Assembly (NCBI GenBank): GCA_024692185.1
Contig: JAILMV010000140.1
Location: 1-40,043 of the forward strand
Direction of reading: 5' to 3'
Length of the DNA stretch: 40,043 nt
DNA from: Bacteroidales bacterium
GTDB lineage: Bacteria; Bacteroidota; Bacteroidia; Bacteroidales; UBA932
The notes beneath the pieces were generated by a model. The model was not told where the DNA came from, did no database searches, and saw only the letters and a list, made by a program, of their open reading frames with translations. The first letter of the stretch is position 1; the number at the start of each line of letters is the position of its first letter. Positions 26,604 to 34,436 of this stretch are shown here, in pieces. A program made the position numbers and the translations under genes.

Positions 26604-27489
26604 TATTCTCCTTAACTTGCGTTGCCGATTAGGCACCATCTTCCCGGGCTTGGCTGCGAGACTTAATTATCTGCGCAGACTGCACCGCTGGCCGTCCTTG
26701 CGCCATCCGCAGACTCTCAACGAGAAGATACAGTGGCTCAAGTTCAATGGCGACAACAAGGCCATAGCTCCTCTGGCGGACAAATACGCAGTCCGCTCAT
26801 TCGTGGAGAGTCGCGGCCTTGGGGCCATCCTCGTGCCTCTTCTCGGGAAATGGGACAGCGTGGAAGACTTCCGTAAGGCATGGCCATCATTGCCTGCTCC
26901 TTTCGTGTTAAAGACCAACAATAGCTGCAAGACGATCATCATAGTGAAAGACAAGGTTTCGGCGGATTTGGACGCAGTCTGCAGCATGCTCGGAAAGTGG
27001 CTGTCCGACCGTACTACCTGGGGTATGTTCGTCGAACCACACTACAAGTATATCGAACCCTGCATCATAGCGGAGACTTTCCTCGAAGAAGAGGGCCCTG
27101 CCGCCCGGCTTTCATCGTCCTTGATAGATTATAAGATCTGGTGTTTCAACGGAAGGACCGAGTGTCTGTGGGTATGCGCCAACCGCAGCGAGGAAGGTTT
27201 GGACATGAGTTGTTACGACACCGGCTGGAACGAACATCCGGAACGCCTCGTATATTCATCCCATTTCAGGAAGCCGGAGAAATCGCTGCCTCGCCCTGAA
27301 GGTCTCGAGAAGATGCTTGAATGCGCTTCGATCCTTTCCAAGGGCTTCCCCCAGGTCCGGGTAGATTTTTACTGTATAGGCGGGAAAGTGTATTTCGGAG
27401 AGATGACCTTCACTTCCAACGGTGGATGCATGCCCTATTTTACGGACGAATATCAGCATGAGCTTGGCAGTCTGTGCGAGCTAACTTGA
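26596..27489 (+). CDS. ATP-grasp TupA-like (polysaccharide biosynthesis-associated) protein
   Basis: RHPQTLNEKIQWLKFNGDNKAIAPLADKYAVRSFVESRG...PFVLKTNNSCKTIIIVKDK...DYKIWCFNGRTECLWVCANR...VRVDFYCIGGKVYFGEMTFTSNGG. Confidence 0.8.
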   Translation: MSSILLNLRCRLGTIFPGLAARLNYLRRLHRWPSLRHPQTLNEKIQWLKFNGDNKAIAPLADKYAVRSFVESRGLGAILVPLLGKWDSVEDFRKAWPSLPAPFVLKTNNSCKTIIIVKDKVSADLDAVCSMLGKWLSDRTTWGMFVEPHYKYIEPCIIAETFLEEEGPAARLSSSLIDYKIWCFNGRTECLWVCANRSEEGLDMSCYDTGWNEHPERLVYSSHFRKPEKSLPRPEGLEKMLECASILSKGFPQVRVDFYCIGGKVYFGEMTFTSNGGCMPYFTDEYQHELGSLCELT

Positions 27490-27518
27490 TTTTTCTCATC
27501 AGAAAATGCTATATTTGT
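27486..27518 (+). promoter_or_regulatory. Promoter upstream of prfB: TTG-N21-TATATTTGT
   Basis: TTG 27486-27488, -7 box 27510-27518, 5 nt before the ATG at 27524. Confidence 0.55.
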
Positions 27519-27523
27519 AATCT

Positions 27524-28591
27524 ATGATTACAGCGGATCAAATCAAGGACCTCCGGCAGCGTATTTCCGCGCTGGAGAAATCTCTCGATATAGCGGGTAA
27601 GCGCGAGGACGTCGCAGCCAAGGAAGCCCAGAGTCAGGCTCCCGGTTTTTGGGACGATCCCAAGGCTGCAGAAGCCTTCATGAAGGGCGTCAGCAGCGTA
27701 AAATCCTGGATTAGCGCCTTCGATGCTATTGTCTCCGCGGCCGACGACCTGGACGTGCTTATGGAGCTTGACCCTGAAGGACCCGACACGGATGCTGCCT
27801 ATGCCGATGCGCTGGGCAAGCTGGAGGACTTGGAGTTCAAGAACATGCTGGGCGAGGAAGGGGATAATCTGGGCGCAGTCCTAACCATCAATTCCGGAGC
27901 CGGCGGCACCGAATCCAACGACTGGAGCGCTATGCTAATGCGTATGTACATGCGCTGGGGCGAGCGTAACGGCTACAAGATGACGGTCACCGAACTCATA
28001 GAAGGGGACGAGGCCGGCATCAAGAGCGCGACCATACAGTTCGAAGGGGACTATGCCTACGGCTATCTGAAAGCGGAGAGCGGAGTGCACAGGCTCGTGC
28101 GCATCTCTCCCTTCAATGCCCAGGGCAAGCGCCAGACCACCTTTTCATCGGTATTCATCTATCCTCTGGTAGATGATACCATCAACATTGAAATCAATCC
28201 TTCCGACATAGAATGGGACACCTTCCGTTCCGGCGGCCACGGCGGCCAGAACGTGAACAAGGTCGAGACGGGCGTGCGCGTCCGCCACATCCCCACGGGT
28301 ATAATGGTGGAGAACACCGAGACCCGCAGCCAGCAGGACAACCGCCAGAATGCCCTCCGCATCCTAAAGAGCCGTCTCTACGACATAGAGCTCAAGAAGC
28401 GTCAGGAGAAGCAGGCGGAGCTGGAAGGTCAGAAGAAAAAGATAGAATGGGGCTCGCAGATACGCTCCTACGTGCTGCATCCCTACCGTATGGTGAAGGA
28501 TCTCCGCACCGGATATGAGACCGCCGATACCCAGGGCGTGCTCGACGGGGACCTTAACGAGTTTATGAAAACCTGGTTAATGCAAAAATAA
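27524..28591 (+). CDS. prfB: Peptide chain release factor 2 (single frame, no programmed frameshift)
   Basis: SAGGTESNDWSAMLMRMYMRWGERNGYK, SPF tripeptide (VRISPFNAQGKRQTTFSSV), GGQ motif GGHGGQNVNKVETGVRVRHIPTGI, WGSQIRSYVLHPYRMVKDLRTG. Confidence 0.96.
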   Translation: MITADQIKDLRQRISALEKSLDIAGKREDVAAKEAQSQAPGFWDDPKAAEAFMKGVSSVKSWISAFDAIVSAADDLDVLMELDPEGPDTDAAYADALGKLEDLEFKNMLGEEGDNLGAVLTINSGAGGTESNDWSAMLMRMYMRWGERNGYKMTVTELIEGDEAGIKSATIQFEGDYAYGYLKAESGVHRLVRISPFNAQGKRQTTFSSVFIYPLVDDTINIEINPSDIEWDTFRSGGHGGQNVNKVETGVRVRHIPTGIMVENTETRSQQDNRQNALRILKSRLYDIELKKRQEKQAELEGQKKKIEWGSQIRSYVLHPYRMVKDLRTGYETADTQGVLDGDLNEFMKTWLMQK

Positions 28592-30211
28592 ATGGAATTC
28601 AAGTACGCACCGATGTTCCAGCTCGGGGAAGATAAGACGGAATACTACCGCATCCCCGGTTCGGAGAAATATGTGTCCACTTCGCAGTTCGAGGGACACA
28701 CTATGCTCAAAGTCGCACCCGAGGCCCTTACCCTCGTGGCGCAGCAGAGCTTTCATGACTGCGAATTCATGCTCCGCCGCGCCCATAACGAGCAGGTGGC
28801 GGCAATACTCGACGACCCTGAGGCCAGCGAGAACGACAAATATGTAGCCCTGCAGTTCCTCCGTAACGCGGAGTGCGCAGTCAAGGGCGTGCTTCCTTTC
28901 TGCCAGGACACAGGCACCGCCATCATCCACGGCGAGAAGGGCCAGCAGGTCTGGACAGGCTTCGAGGACGAAGAAGCCCTGAGCCTCGGTGTGTTCAACA
29001 CCTACACCCAGGAGAATCTCCGTTACAGCCAGAACGCTCCCCTGAACATGTACGACGAGGTGAATACCCGCTGCAACCTTCCTGCCCAGATCGACCTGGA
29101 GGCAGTCGAGGGGGATGAATATCGCTTCGTGATGGTTGCCAAGGGCGGCGGCAGCGCCAACAAGACCTACTTCTACCCCATGACCAAGGCCACCATCCAG
29201 AACGAGGGCACCCTCCTTCCTTTCCTGGTGGAGAAGATGCGCAGCCTCGGCACCGCTGCCTGCCCTCCTTACCACATCGCCTTCGTCATCGGCGGCACCT
29301 CCGCAGAGAAGAACCTGCTGACCGTGAAGCTGGCCAGCATCAAATACTACGACGGCCTTCCCACTACGGGAGATGAAACCGGCCGCGCATTCCGCGACAT
29401 CGACCTCGAGCAGAAGCTCCTCAAGGAGGCCCAGAAAATCGGCTTAGGAGCCCAGTTCGGCGGCAAATACCTGGCCCACGACATCCGCGTGGTGCGTCTC
29501 CCCAGGCACGGAGCCAGCTGTCCTATAGGAATGGGCGTCAGCTGCTCTGCGGACCGTAACGTAAAGAGCAAGATCAACGCCCAGGGCGTATGGATCGAGA
29601 AGCTCGACACCAATCCTTCCGAACTCATCCCCGAGCAGTACCGCAGGCCGGGCGAGGGCGCAAAGGGCATAGAAATCGACCTCGACAAGGGCATCGACTT
29701 CGTGCGCGGCGAACTCAGCAAATACGGCGTAGGTACCCGCGTCAACCTGAAGGGAACCATAATAGTTGCCCGCGACATTGCCCACGCCAAGCTGAAAGCC
29801 CGTCTGGATGCAGGTGAGGAGATGCCCGCATACTTCAAGGACCATCCTATCCTCTATGCCGGACCTGCCAAGACTCCTGAGGGATATCCTTGCGGCAGCA
29901 TGGGCCCTACCACTGCAAACCGTATGGATCCTTACGTGGACGAGTTCCAGGATCATGGCGCATCCTTGGTAATGATTGCCAAGGGTAACCGCACCCAGGT
30001 AGTTACCGACGCCTGCAAGAAGCACGGCGGCTTCTATCTCGGAACCATAGGCGGCGTGGCTGCAGTGCTTTCGCAGAGCAGCATACGCAGCATTGAGTGC
30101 GTGGAATATCCCGAACTTGGAATGGAAGCTATCTGGAAGATTACCGTGGAGGATTTCCCTGCATTCATCCTCGTAGATGATAAAGGTAACGATTTCTTCA
30201 AGAAGTTTTAG
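28592..30211 (+). CDS. Fumarate hydratase, class I (iron-sulfur type)
   Basis: 539 aa; [89 protein letters not shown]. Confidence 0.94.
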   Translation: MEFKYAPMFQLGEDKTEYYRIPGSEKYVSTSQFEGHTMLKVAPEALTLVAQQSFHDCEFMLRRAHNEQVAAILDDPEASENDKYVALQFLRNAECAVKGVLPFCQDTGTAIIHGEKGQQVWTGFEDEEALSLGVFNTYTQENLRYSQNAPLNMYDEVNTRCNLPAQIDLEAVEGDEYRFVMVAKGGGSANKTYFYPMTKATIQNEGTLLPFLVEKMRSLGTAACPPYHIAFVIGGTSAEKNLLTVKLASIKYYDGLPTTGDETGRAFRDIDLEQKLLKEAQKIGLGAQFGGKYLAHDIRVVRLPRHGASCPIGMGVSCSADRNVKSKINAQGVWIEKLDTNPSELIPEQYRRPGEGAKGIEIDLDKGIDFVRGELSKYGVGTRVNLKGTIIVARDIAHAKLKARLDAGEEMPAYFKDHPILYAGPAKTPEGYPCGSMGPTTANRMDPYVDEFQDHGASLVMIAKGNRTQVVTDACKKHGGFYLGTIGGVAAVLSQSSIRSIECVEYPELGMEAIWKITVEDFPAFILVDDKGNDFFKKF

Positions 30212-30214
30212 ATT

Positions 30215-33200
30215 ATGAAACGCCTGGTTGTCCGGCTGGCCAAGATCCTCGGGATCATAGCCGGGATTCTAGCAGTAATCCTACTGGTCCTGCATCTGGT
30301 TCTCAACAGTAATTGGATGCGCAAGAAAGTGGACAAGATCGCCGAGTCCGTGCTCGTCGATGGCCAGCTGCGATATTCCAGGCTGCATTTCAAGACCTTC
30401 CCTTACATAGCGGCGGAGATCGACTCACTGTCGCTTACCTATCCCCACGAACTTTTCTCCGCATACGATAAAGTCGGAGTCCGCGGCCCTCTGCTCGCAG
30501 AAGGGCGCGGTGCCGTGGAAGATACCCTCCTTGCCGCCGACAGGCTTTCCGCCTCGGTGAATCTTTGGAGGATATTCGGCGGGCGGCTCCGGGTCAGGCA
30601 ACTGCAGCTGGACAGGCCCAAAATCTACTATCACGCCTATTCGGAGGGGCATTCCAACCTGGACATAATGGCCAAGTCGGAAGAGCCCGAAGATACGGTC
30701 AAGAAATCCTCCGGCCTGCCCTGGATATCCGTCAAGGATGTGGCAATCCGCAACAATCCCCGGATAGTCTATACCTCCCAGGCAGATACCGTGCACGCCA
30801 AGGTCACTTTCGACGAGTTCTCCCTCCGCGGGAACGTACGCCTCAAGAAGAACATACTTTCCTCCAAGATACGCAAGGCCCATCTCCGCCTGGACAGCCT
30901 GATGCTTGGCGGGCGCCTGCCTTCCGACACCCTGGCCGTGGTGGTGAACAACCTGGTGCTGGACAATCCCAAGACCAACCTGCTGGACCTGCTGCTGGAG
31001 GGAAATGCCCTTTACTTCTCGCCGTCCCTGGGGAGCCTCCGGGTGCCAGCCAAGCTGGATACCCGCCTAGGCTTCAGCAACCACCGCACACATTTCGACC
31101 TGGACCTCGACCATCTGGACGGAAACATAGCCTACGTTCCCCTGCGCGCAAAGGGCTTCTTCAGCAAGTTCGAAGACCACAGCTATGTGAAAGCCAGCGC
31201 TGGCATAGATTCCTGCAGCTTGGCCTCGGTACTGGACAATTATGCCAGGAACTTCGTGCCTGCCGCCAAGGACCTGCGCACCGATGCCTTGCTGAATCTG
31301 GGCATCGAAGCCGACGGCAATATCTCGGAAACCGAGTATCCTACGGTAGATGTGGCCCTGGACATCCCTTCCGGCCACGTTTCCTACCTGCCCAAGAGCA
31401 TCAGGGCCATGCTGGACCTCGCTGCCAAGGCCAATCTCACTGCCTCCGGAGCGCTTAGCGCCGACGTGGAGCGCTGCCATCTGCGCAGCAACGGCGTCAA
31501 GCTGGACCTGGACGGCGACGGACGCGACCTGATAGGGCGCGACCCTGCAGTTGCAGCAAAGCTGGGTGGATTCTTGATAATGGATTCGGTGATGCGTTAT
31601 CTGCCTAAGGACCTGGACATCCATTCTTCCGGAAAACTCGACTTGCAGGCCGACGTAAACGCCCATCTGAACGAACTCGAAGACTATATTTTCCGCAAGA
31701 CCCGCATCTCCTGCAGGCTGGCATCCGAGCGCCTGGCCGTCCGCATGCCTTCCCAGGATCTTTCCGCAATGCTGCGTGCTCCCGAGGTCAATGTCTCATC
31801 TGCCGAAAGCTCCATACAGCTCTCAGCCGATGCCGACAGCGTGTCGGTAGGCCTTTCCGATTCCTTCCATGCGGCCATCCGCGGAATGGTGAACCGGGCG
31901 AGTGTGAAGAAGGTGGAAAACAATGGAAAGATGGTCCCTCATCTGAGTTTCTCCACCACCGACGACCTGGTGAAACTCTATGCCGGGGATAATAAGATAG
32001 AAGCCGAAAATGCCCTGATATCGCTGGAGGCAATGCGCCGCGTGCGTAGGGCCCGTCCGCGCTTCAAACGCTTCCTGGACTCCCTGCAGAGGGTTTATCC
32101 CGGCGTGCCAAGGGATTCCCTGATGCGTAAGTTCCGTGCCGGAAGGCCGGTGGACGAACTCGCCTCGAAAGATCTGAAGGTCTCCTTGGACTCTTCCTTC
32201 GTGGCCCTTCTCAACCGCTGGCATCCGGGAGGTCTGGTATCCCTCGAAAACGCCTCGATAGTATCGCCTTCACTGCCTCTGAGGACCACCCTGAACTCCT
32301 TCGACATGGCGCTTGACGACGATGATGCCCAGATAGCATCCTTCAATCTGGACTGCGGCACCTCCGATATCGACCTGACCGGTTCGGTGGGTGGTTTCCG
32401 CCGCTTCATCCGCAACCGCGGACCTCTGAAGTTCAATTTCGACGTGCGCTCCCACCGCCTGAATGCCAACGAGATACTGGTGGCCATGCAGCAGGCCCCG
32501 TCTTCCGAAGATGTGGACGTGGAGACTGCCGATTTCGTGGTGGATTCGCTCGCTAATGCGACTTACGATCCTGCTACCAGCGAGATGAAGGCCATAGTGG
32601 TGCCCAAGAACCTGCGCGGCTCCATCAAGCTGAATGCCGACCGCGTGGATTATTCTTCGCTCGAGATCAGGCCTGCATCTGCCGAAATCAATATCCGCAA
32701 CCGCGTGCTGCAGGTGAAGGATGTGGATGTTCAGAGCAATGTCGGTCAGATCAAGCTGGATGCCTTCTACGCCTCCAAGAGCAAGTCGGATCTTTCCGCG
32801 GGTGTGGATCTCCATTTGATGGATATGCCCGCTTACGACATCATCCACATGCTACCTACCGTGGACGCGATGATGCCTGCGCTGAAGTCCTTCGAGGGCA
32901 ACCTGGCCTGCGACCTTTCGCTGACCACCCAGCTGGATACCAATATGAACGTGCTGACCCCCAGCTTGAATGGTTTGGTGAGGATTGCGGGAGAGGATCT
33001 GTTCATCAGGAATGCGGGCAGCCTCCGCAAGGTGACGCGCCTGCTGATGTTCAAGGACAAGAACATAGGTCAGATTCAGAATCTTTATGTAGATGCCGTG
33101 GTAGGGGACAACAGGGTGGAGGTATATCCTTTCATCCTGGGCGTGGATAAGTACAAGCTCGCCCTTGCCGGTACCCAGGGCTTCAACGGCAGCATGAAAT

Positions 33201-33748
33201 ACAATGTCTCGATTCTGGAGAGCTTCCTGCCCTTCCGTTTCGGTATCAATATCTTCGGCAACCTGGACAAATGGCGCTTTACCCTTGGGCGCAACAAGTA
33301 CCGCAACGGCCGAGTGCCTTCGTTCACCGCGGACCTGGATACCATGCAGGTTAATCTGCTGGACGTTATCCGCAATGTGTACAACCGTGGCGTAGAGAAT
33401 GCCATGGTGCAGATGGCCGAAGAGAACAAGAGGCTGGAGAAGTCCAAGATGCTGAACAGCTACACCGGCGCTCCTTCCGAGGAGATGCTTTCCAAAGAAG
33501 AGTTCCAGCAGGTAGATTCGCTCTTGTTCGTGATGCAGACCGACGAGGAGGCACAAGTGGCGGATCAGGAGGTAGATGCCGCAATGGATGAAGCTTTGGC
33601 TGCATTGACCGCTCAGCAGGCTGCCTGGCTGGACGAGCATCCTTGGGCAGAAGCTGCGATGACTCGGGCCGAGCAGCGTAAGGCCGAGCGTGAGAAGCGC
33701 AAGGCTGAGAGAGATGCTGCTGAAGGGAATGTGGCATTTAAAGAATAA
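30215..33748 (+). CDS. Large AsmA-like membrane/envelope protein
   Basis: 1177 aa; N-terminal TM then DGQLRYSRLHFKTFPYIAAEIDSLSLTYP (AsmA-like); C-terminal LKSFEGNLACDLSLTTQLDTNM...AGEDLFIRNAGSLRKVTRLLMFKDK (AsmA_2-like). Confidence 0.82.
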   Translation: MKRLVVRLAKILGIIAGILAVILLVLHLVLNSNWMRKKVDKIAESVLVDGQLRYSRLHFKTFPYIAAEIDSLSLTYPHELFSAYDKVGVRGPLLAEGRGAVEDTLLAADRLSASVNLWRIFGGRLRVRQLQLDRPKIYYHAYSEGHSNLDIMAKSEEPEDTVKKSSGLPWISVKDVAIRNNPRIVYTSQADTVHAKVTFDEFSLRGNVRLKKNILSSKIRKAHLRLDSLMLGGRLPSDTLAVVVNNLVLDNPKTNLLDLLLEGNALYFSPSLGSLRVPAKLDTRLGFSNHRTHFDLDLDHLDGNIAYVPLRAKGFFSKFEDHSYVKASAGIDSCSLASVLDNYARNFVPAAKDLRTDALLNLGIEADGNISETEYPTVDVALDIPSGHVSYLPKSIRAMLDLAAKANLTASGALSADVERCHLRSNGVKLDLDGDGRDLIGRDPAVAAKLGGFLIMDSVMRYLPKDLDIHSSGKLDLQADVNAHLNELEDYIFRKTRISCRLASERLAVRMPSQDLSAMLRAPEVNVSSAESSIQLSADADSVSVGLSDSFHAAIRGMVNRASVKKVENNGKMVPHLSFSTTDDLVKLYAGDNKIEAENALISLEAMRRVRRARPRFKRFLDSLQRVYPGVPRDSLMRKFRAGRPVDELASKDLKVSLDSSFVALLNRWHPGGLVSLENASIVSPSLPLRTTLNSFDMALDDDDAQIASFNLDCGTSDIDLTGSVGGFRRFIRNRGPLKFNFDVRSHRLNANEILVAMQQAPSSEDVDVETADFVVDSLANATYDPATSEMKAIVVPKNLRGSIKLNADRVDYSSLEIRPASAEINIRNRVLQVKDVDVQSNVGQIKLDAFYASKSKSDLSAGVDLHLMDMPAYDIIHMLPTVDAMMPALKSFEGNLACDLSLTTQLDTNMNVLTPSLNGLVRIAGEDLFIRNAGSLRKVTRLLMFKDKNIGQIQNLYVDAVVGDNRVEVYPFILGVDKYKLALAGTQGFNGSMKYNVSILESFLPFRFGINIFGNLDKWRFTLGRNKYRNGRVPSFTADLDTMQVNLLDVIRNVYNRGVENAMVQMAEENKRLEKSKMLNSYTGAPSEEMLSKEEFQQVDSLLFVMQTDEEAQVADQEVDAAMDEALAALTAQQAAWLDEHPWAEAAMTRAEQRKAEREKRKAERDAAEGNVAFKE

Positions 33749-33752
33749 TTAT

Positions 33753-33761
33753 TATCTTTGC
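33753..33761 (+). promoter_or_regulatory. -7 box TATCTTTGC for tRNA-Leu
   Basis: Matches TAnnTTTGC, 9 nt before the tRNA 5' end. Confidence 0.65.
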
Positions 33762-33770
33762 AACCCTTTC

Positions 33771-33851
33771 GCGGGTGTGTTGAAATGGTAGACAAGCCAG
33801 ACTTAGGATCTGGTGCTTCACGGCGTGAGAGTTCGAGTCTCTCCACCCGCA
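33771..33851 (+). tRNA. tRNA-Leu(TAG)
   Basis: GCGGGTGTGTTGAAATGGTAGACAAGCCAGACTTAGGATCTGGTGCTTCACGGCGTGAGAGTTCGAGTCTCTCCACCCGCA; anticodon stem CCAGA/TCTGG, loop CTTAGGA, variable arm present; CCA not encoded. Confidence 0.95.
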
Positions 33852-33860
33852 CTTCCACTC

Positions 33861-33890
33861 AAAAGGCCGCCTTTCCAGGCGGTCCTTTTT
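33861..33890 (+). terminator. Intrinsic terminator downstream of tRNA-Leu
   Basis: AAAAGGCCGCCT-TTCC-AGGCGGTCCTTTTT. Confidence 0.8.
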
Positions 33891-33912
33891 CGTTCCGTGC
33901 GGGTGGATAGAC

Positions 33913-34006
33913 GCTTGCTTCGCAAGCTTCCTCCATTCTGTCAGGGGCTCCGCCCCTAACGTACCCCGCCGCCTAACGTCCCTTGCGTCTTTGCTGGCGC
34001 AAAGAC
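33913..34006. repeat. Cluster of three perfect short hairpins
   Basis: GCTTGC-TTC-GCAAGC (33913-33927), AGGGGC-TCC-GCCCCT (33943-33957), GTCTTTGC-TGGC-GCAAAGAC (33987-34006). Confidence 0.8.
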
Positions 34007-34115
34007 CGGGACCGGCGGTTCGCCTGGCGGCTTATTGACCTTTACTCAGATGTTTCGGCGTGACCTGTAGAGGTTTTGGCGTAAAAGCTTTAATGGTCGT
34101 ACGCTTCTGGACGGT

Positions 34116-34338
34116 TTATATCTCCACTTTTACGCCGTAAGAGGCAAATTTGGAGAAGAGCTGTATCTGTGCTGTATAGACGGCTATAGAGGAACCTTCA
34201 TAGAAAGATTCTTTGAAGGACTGCTCATCCTCATAGAAGCAGAAGCTACGCTCCCGGCTCCATTCCCACGATATGATGCTCGCGGTTGGACTTGTTCCAC
34301 ACCGGCTCGAAATACAGCCCGGTCATTTCCTCCGCCAT
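34116..34338 (-). pseudogene. Frameshifted ORF remnant of unknown family
   Basis: MAEEMTGLYFEPVWNKSNREHHIVG (ATG at 34338) continues after a frame change near 34265 as EWSRERSFCFYEDEQSFKESFYEGSSIAVYTAQIQLFSKFASYGVKVEI* (stop at 34116). Confidence 0.35.
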
Positions 34339-34436
34339 GATAAAGGCCTACAACTGTATGATTCCCTCTTAGGCAAAACGGTCCCCCACCCCCAAAGCGA
34401 ACAGTTGCAATCTACCCTCGACTGAGGGTTGGGGGC

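Noticed and set aside
33613-33858. 81-aa minus ORF spanning the AsmA 3' end and tRNA-Leu
   Set aside because: Covers the complement of a tRNA gene; spurious.
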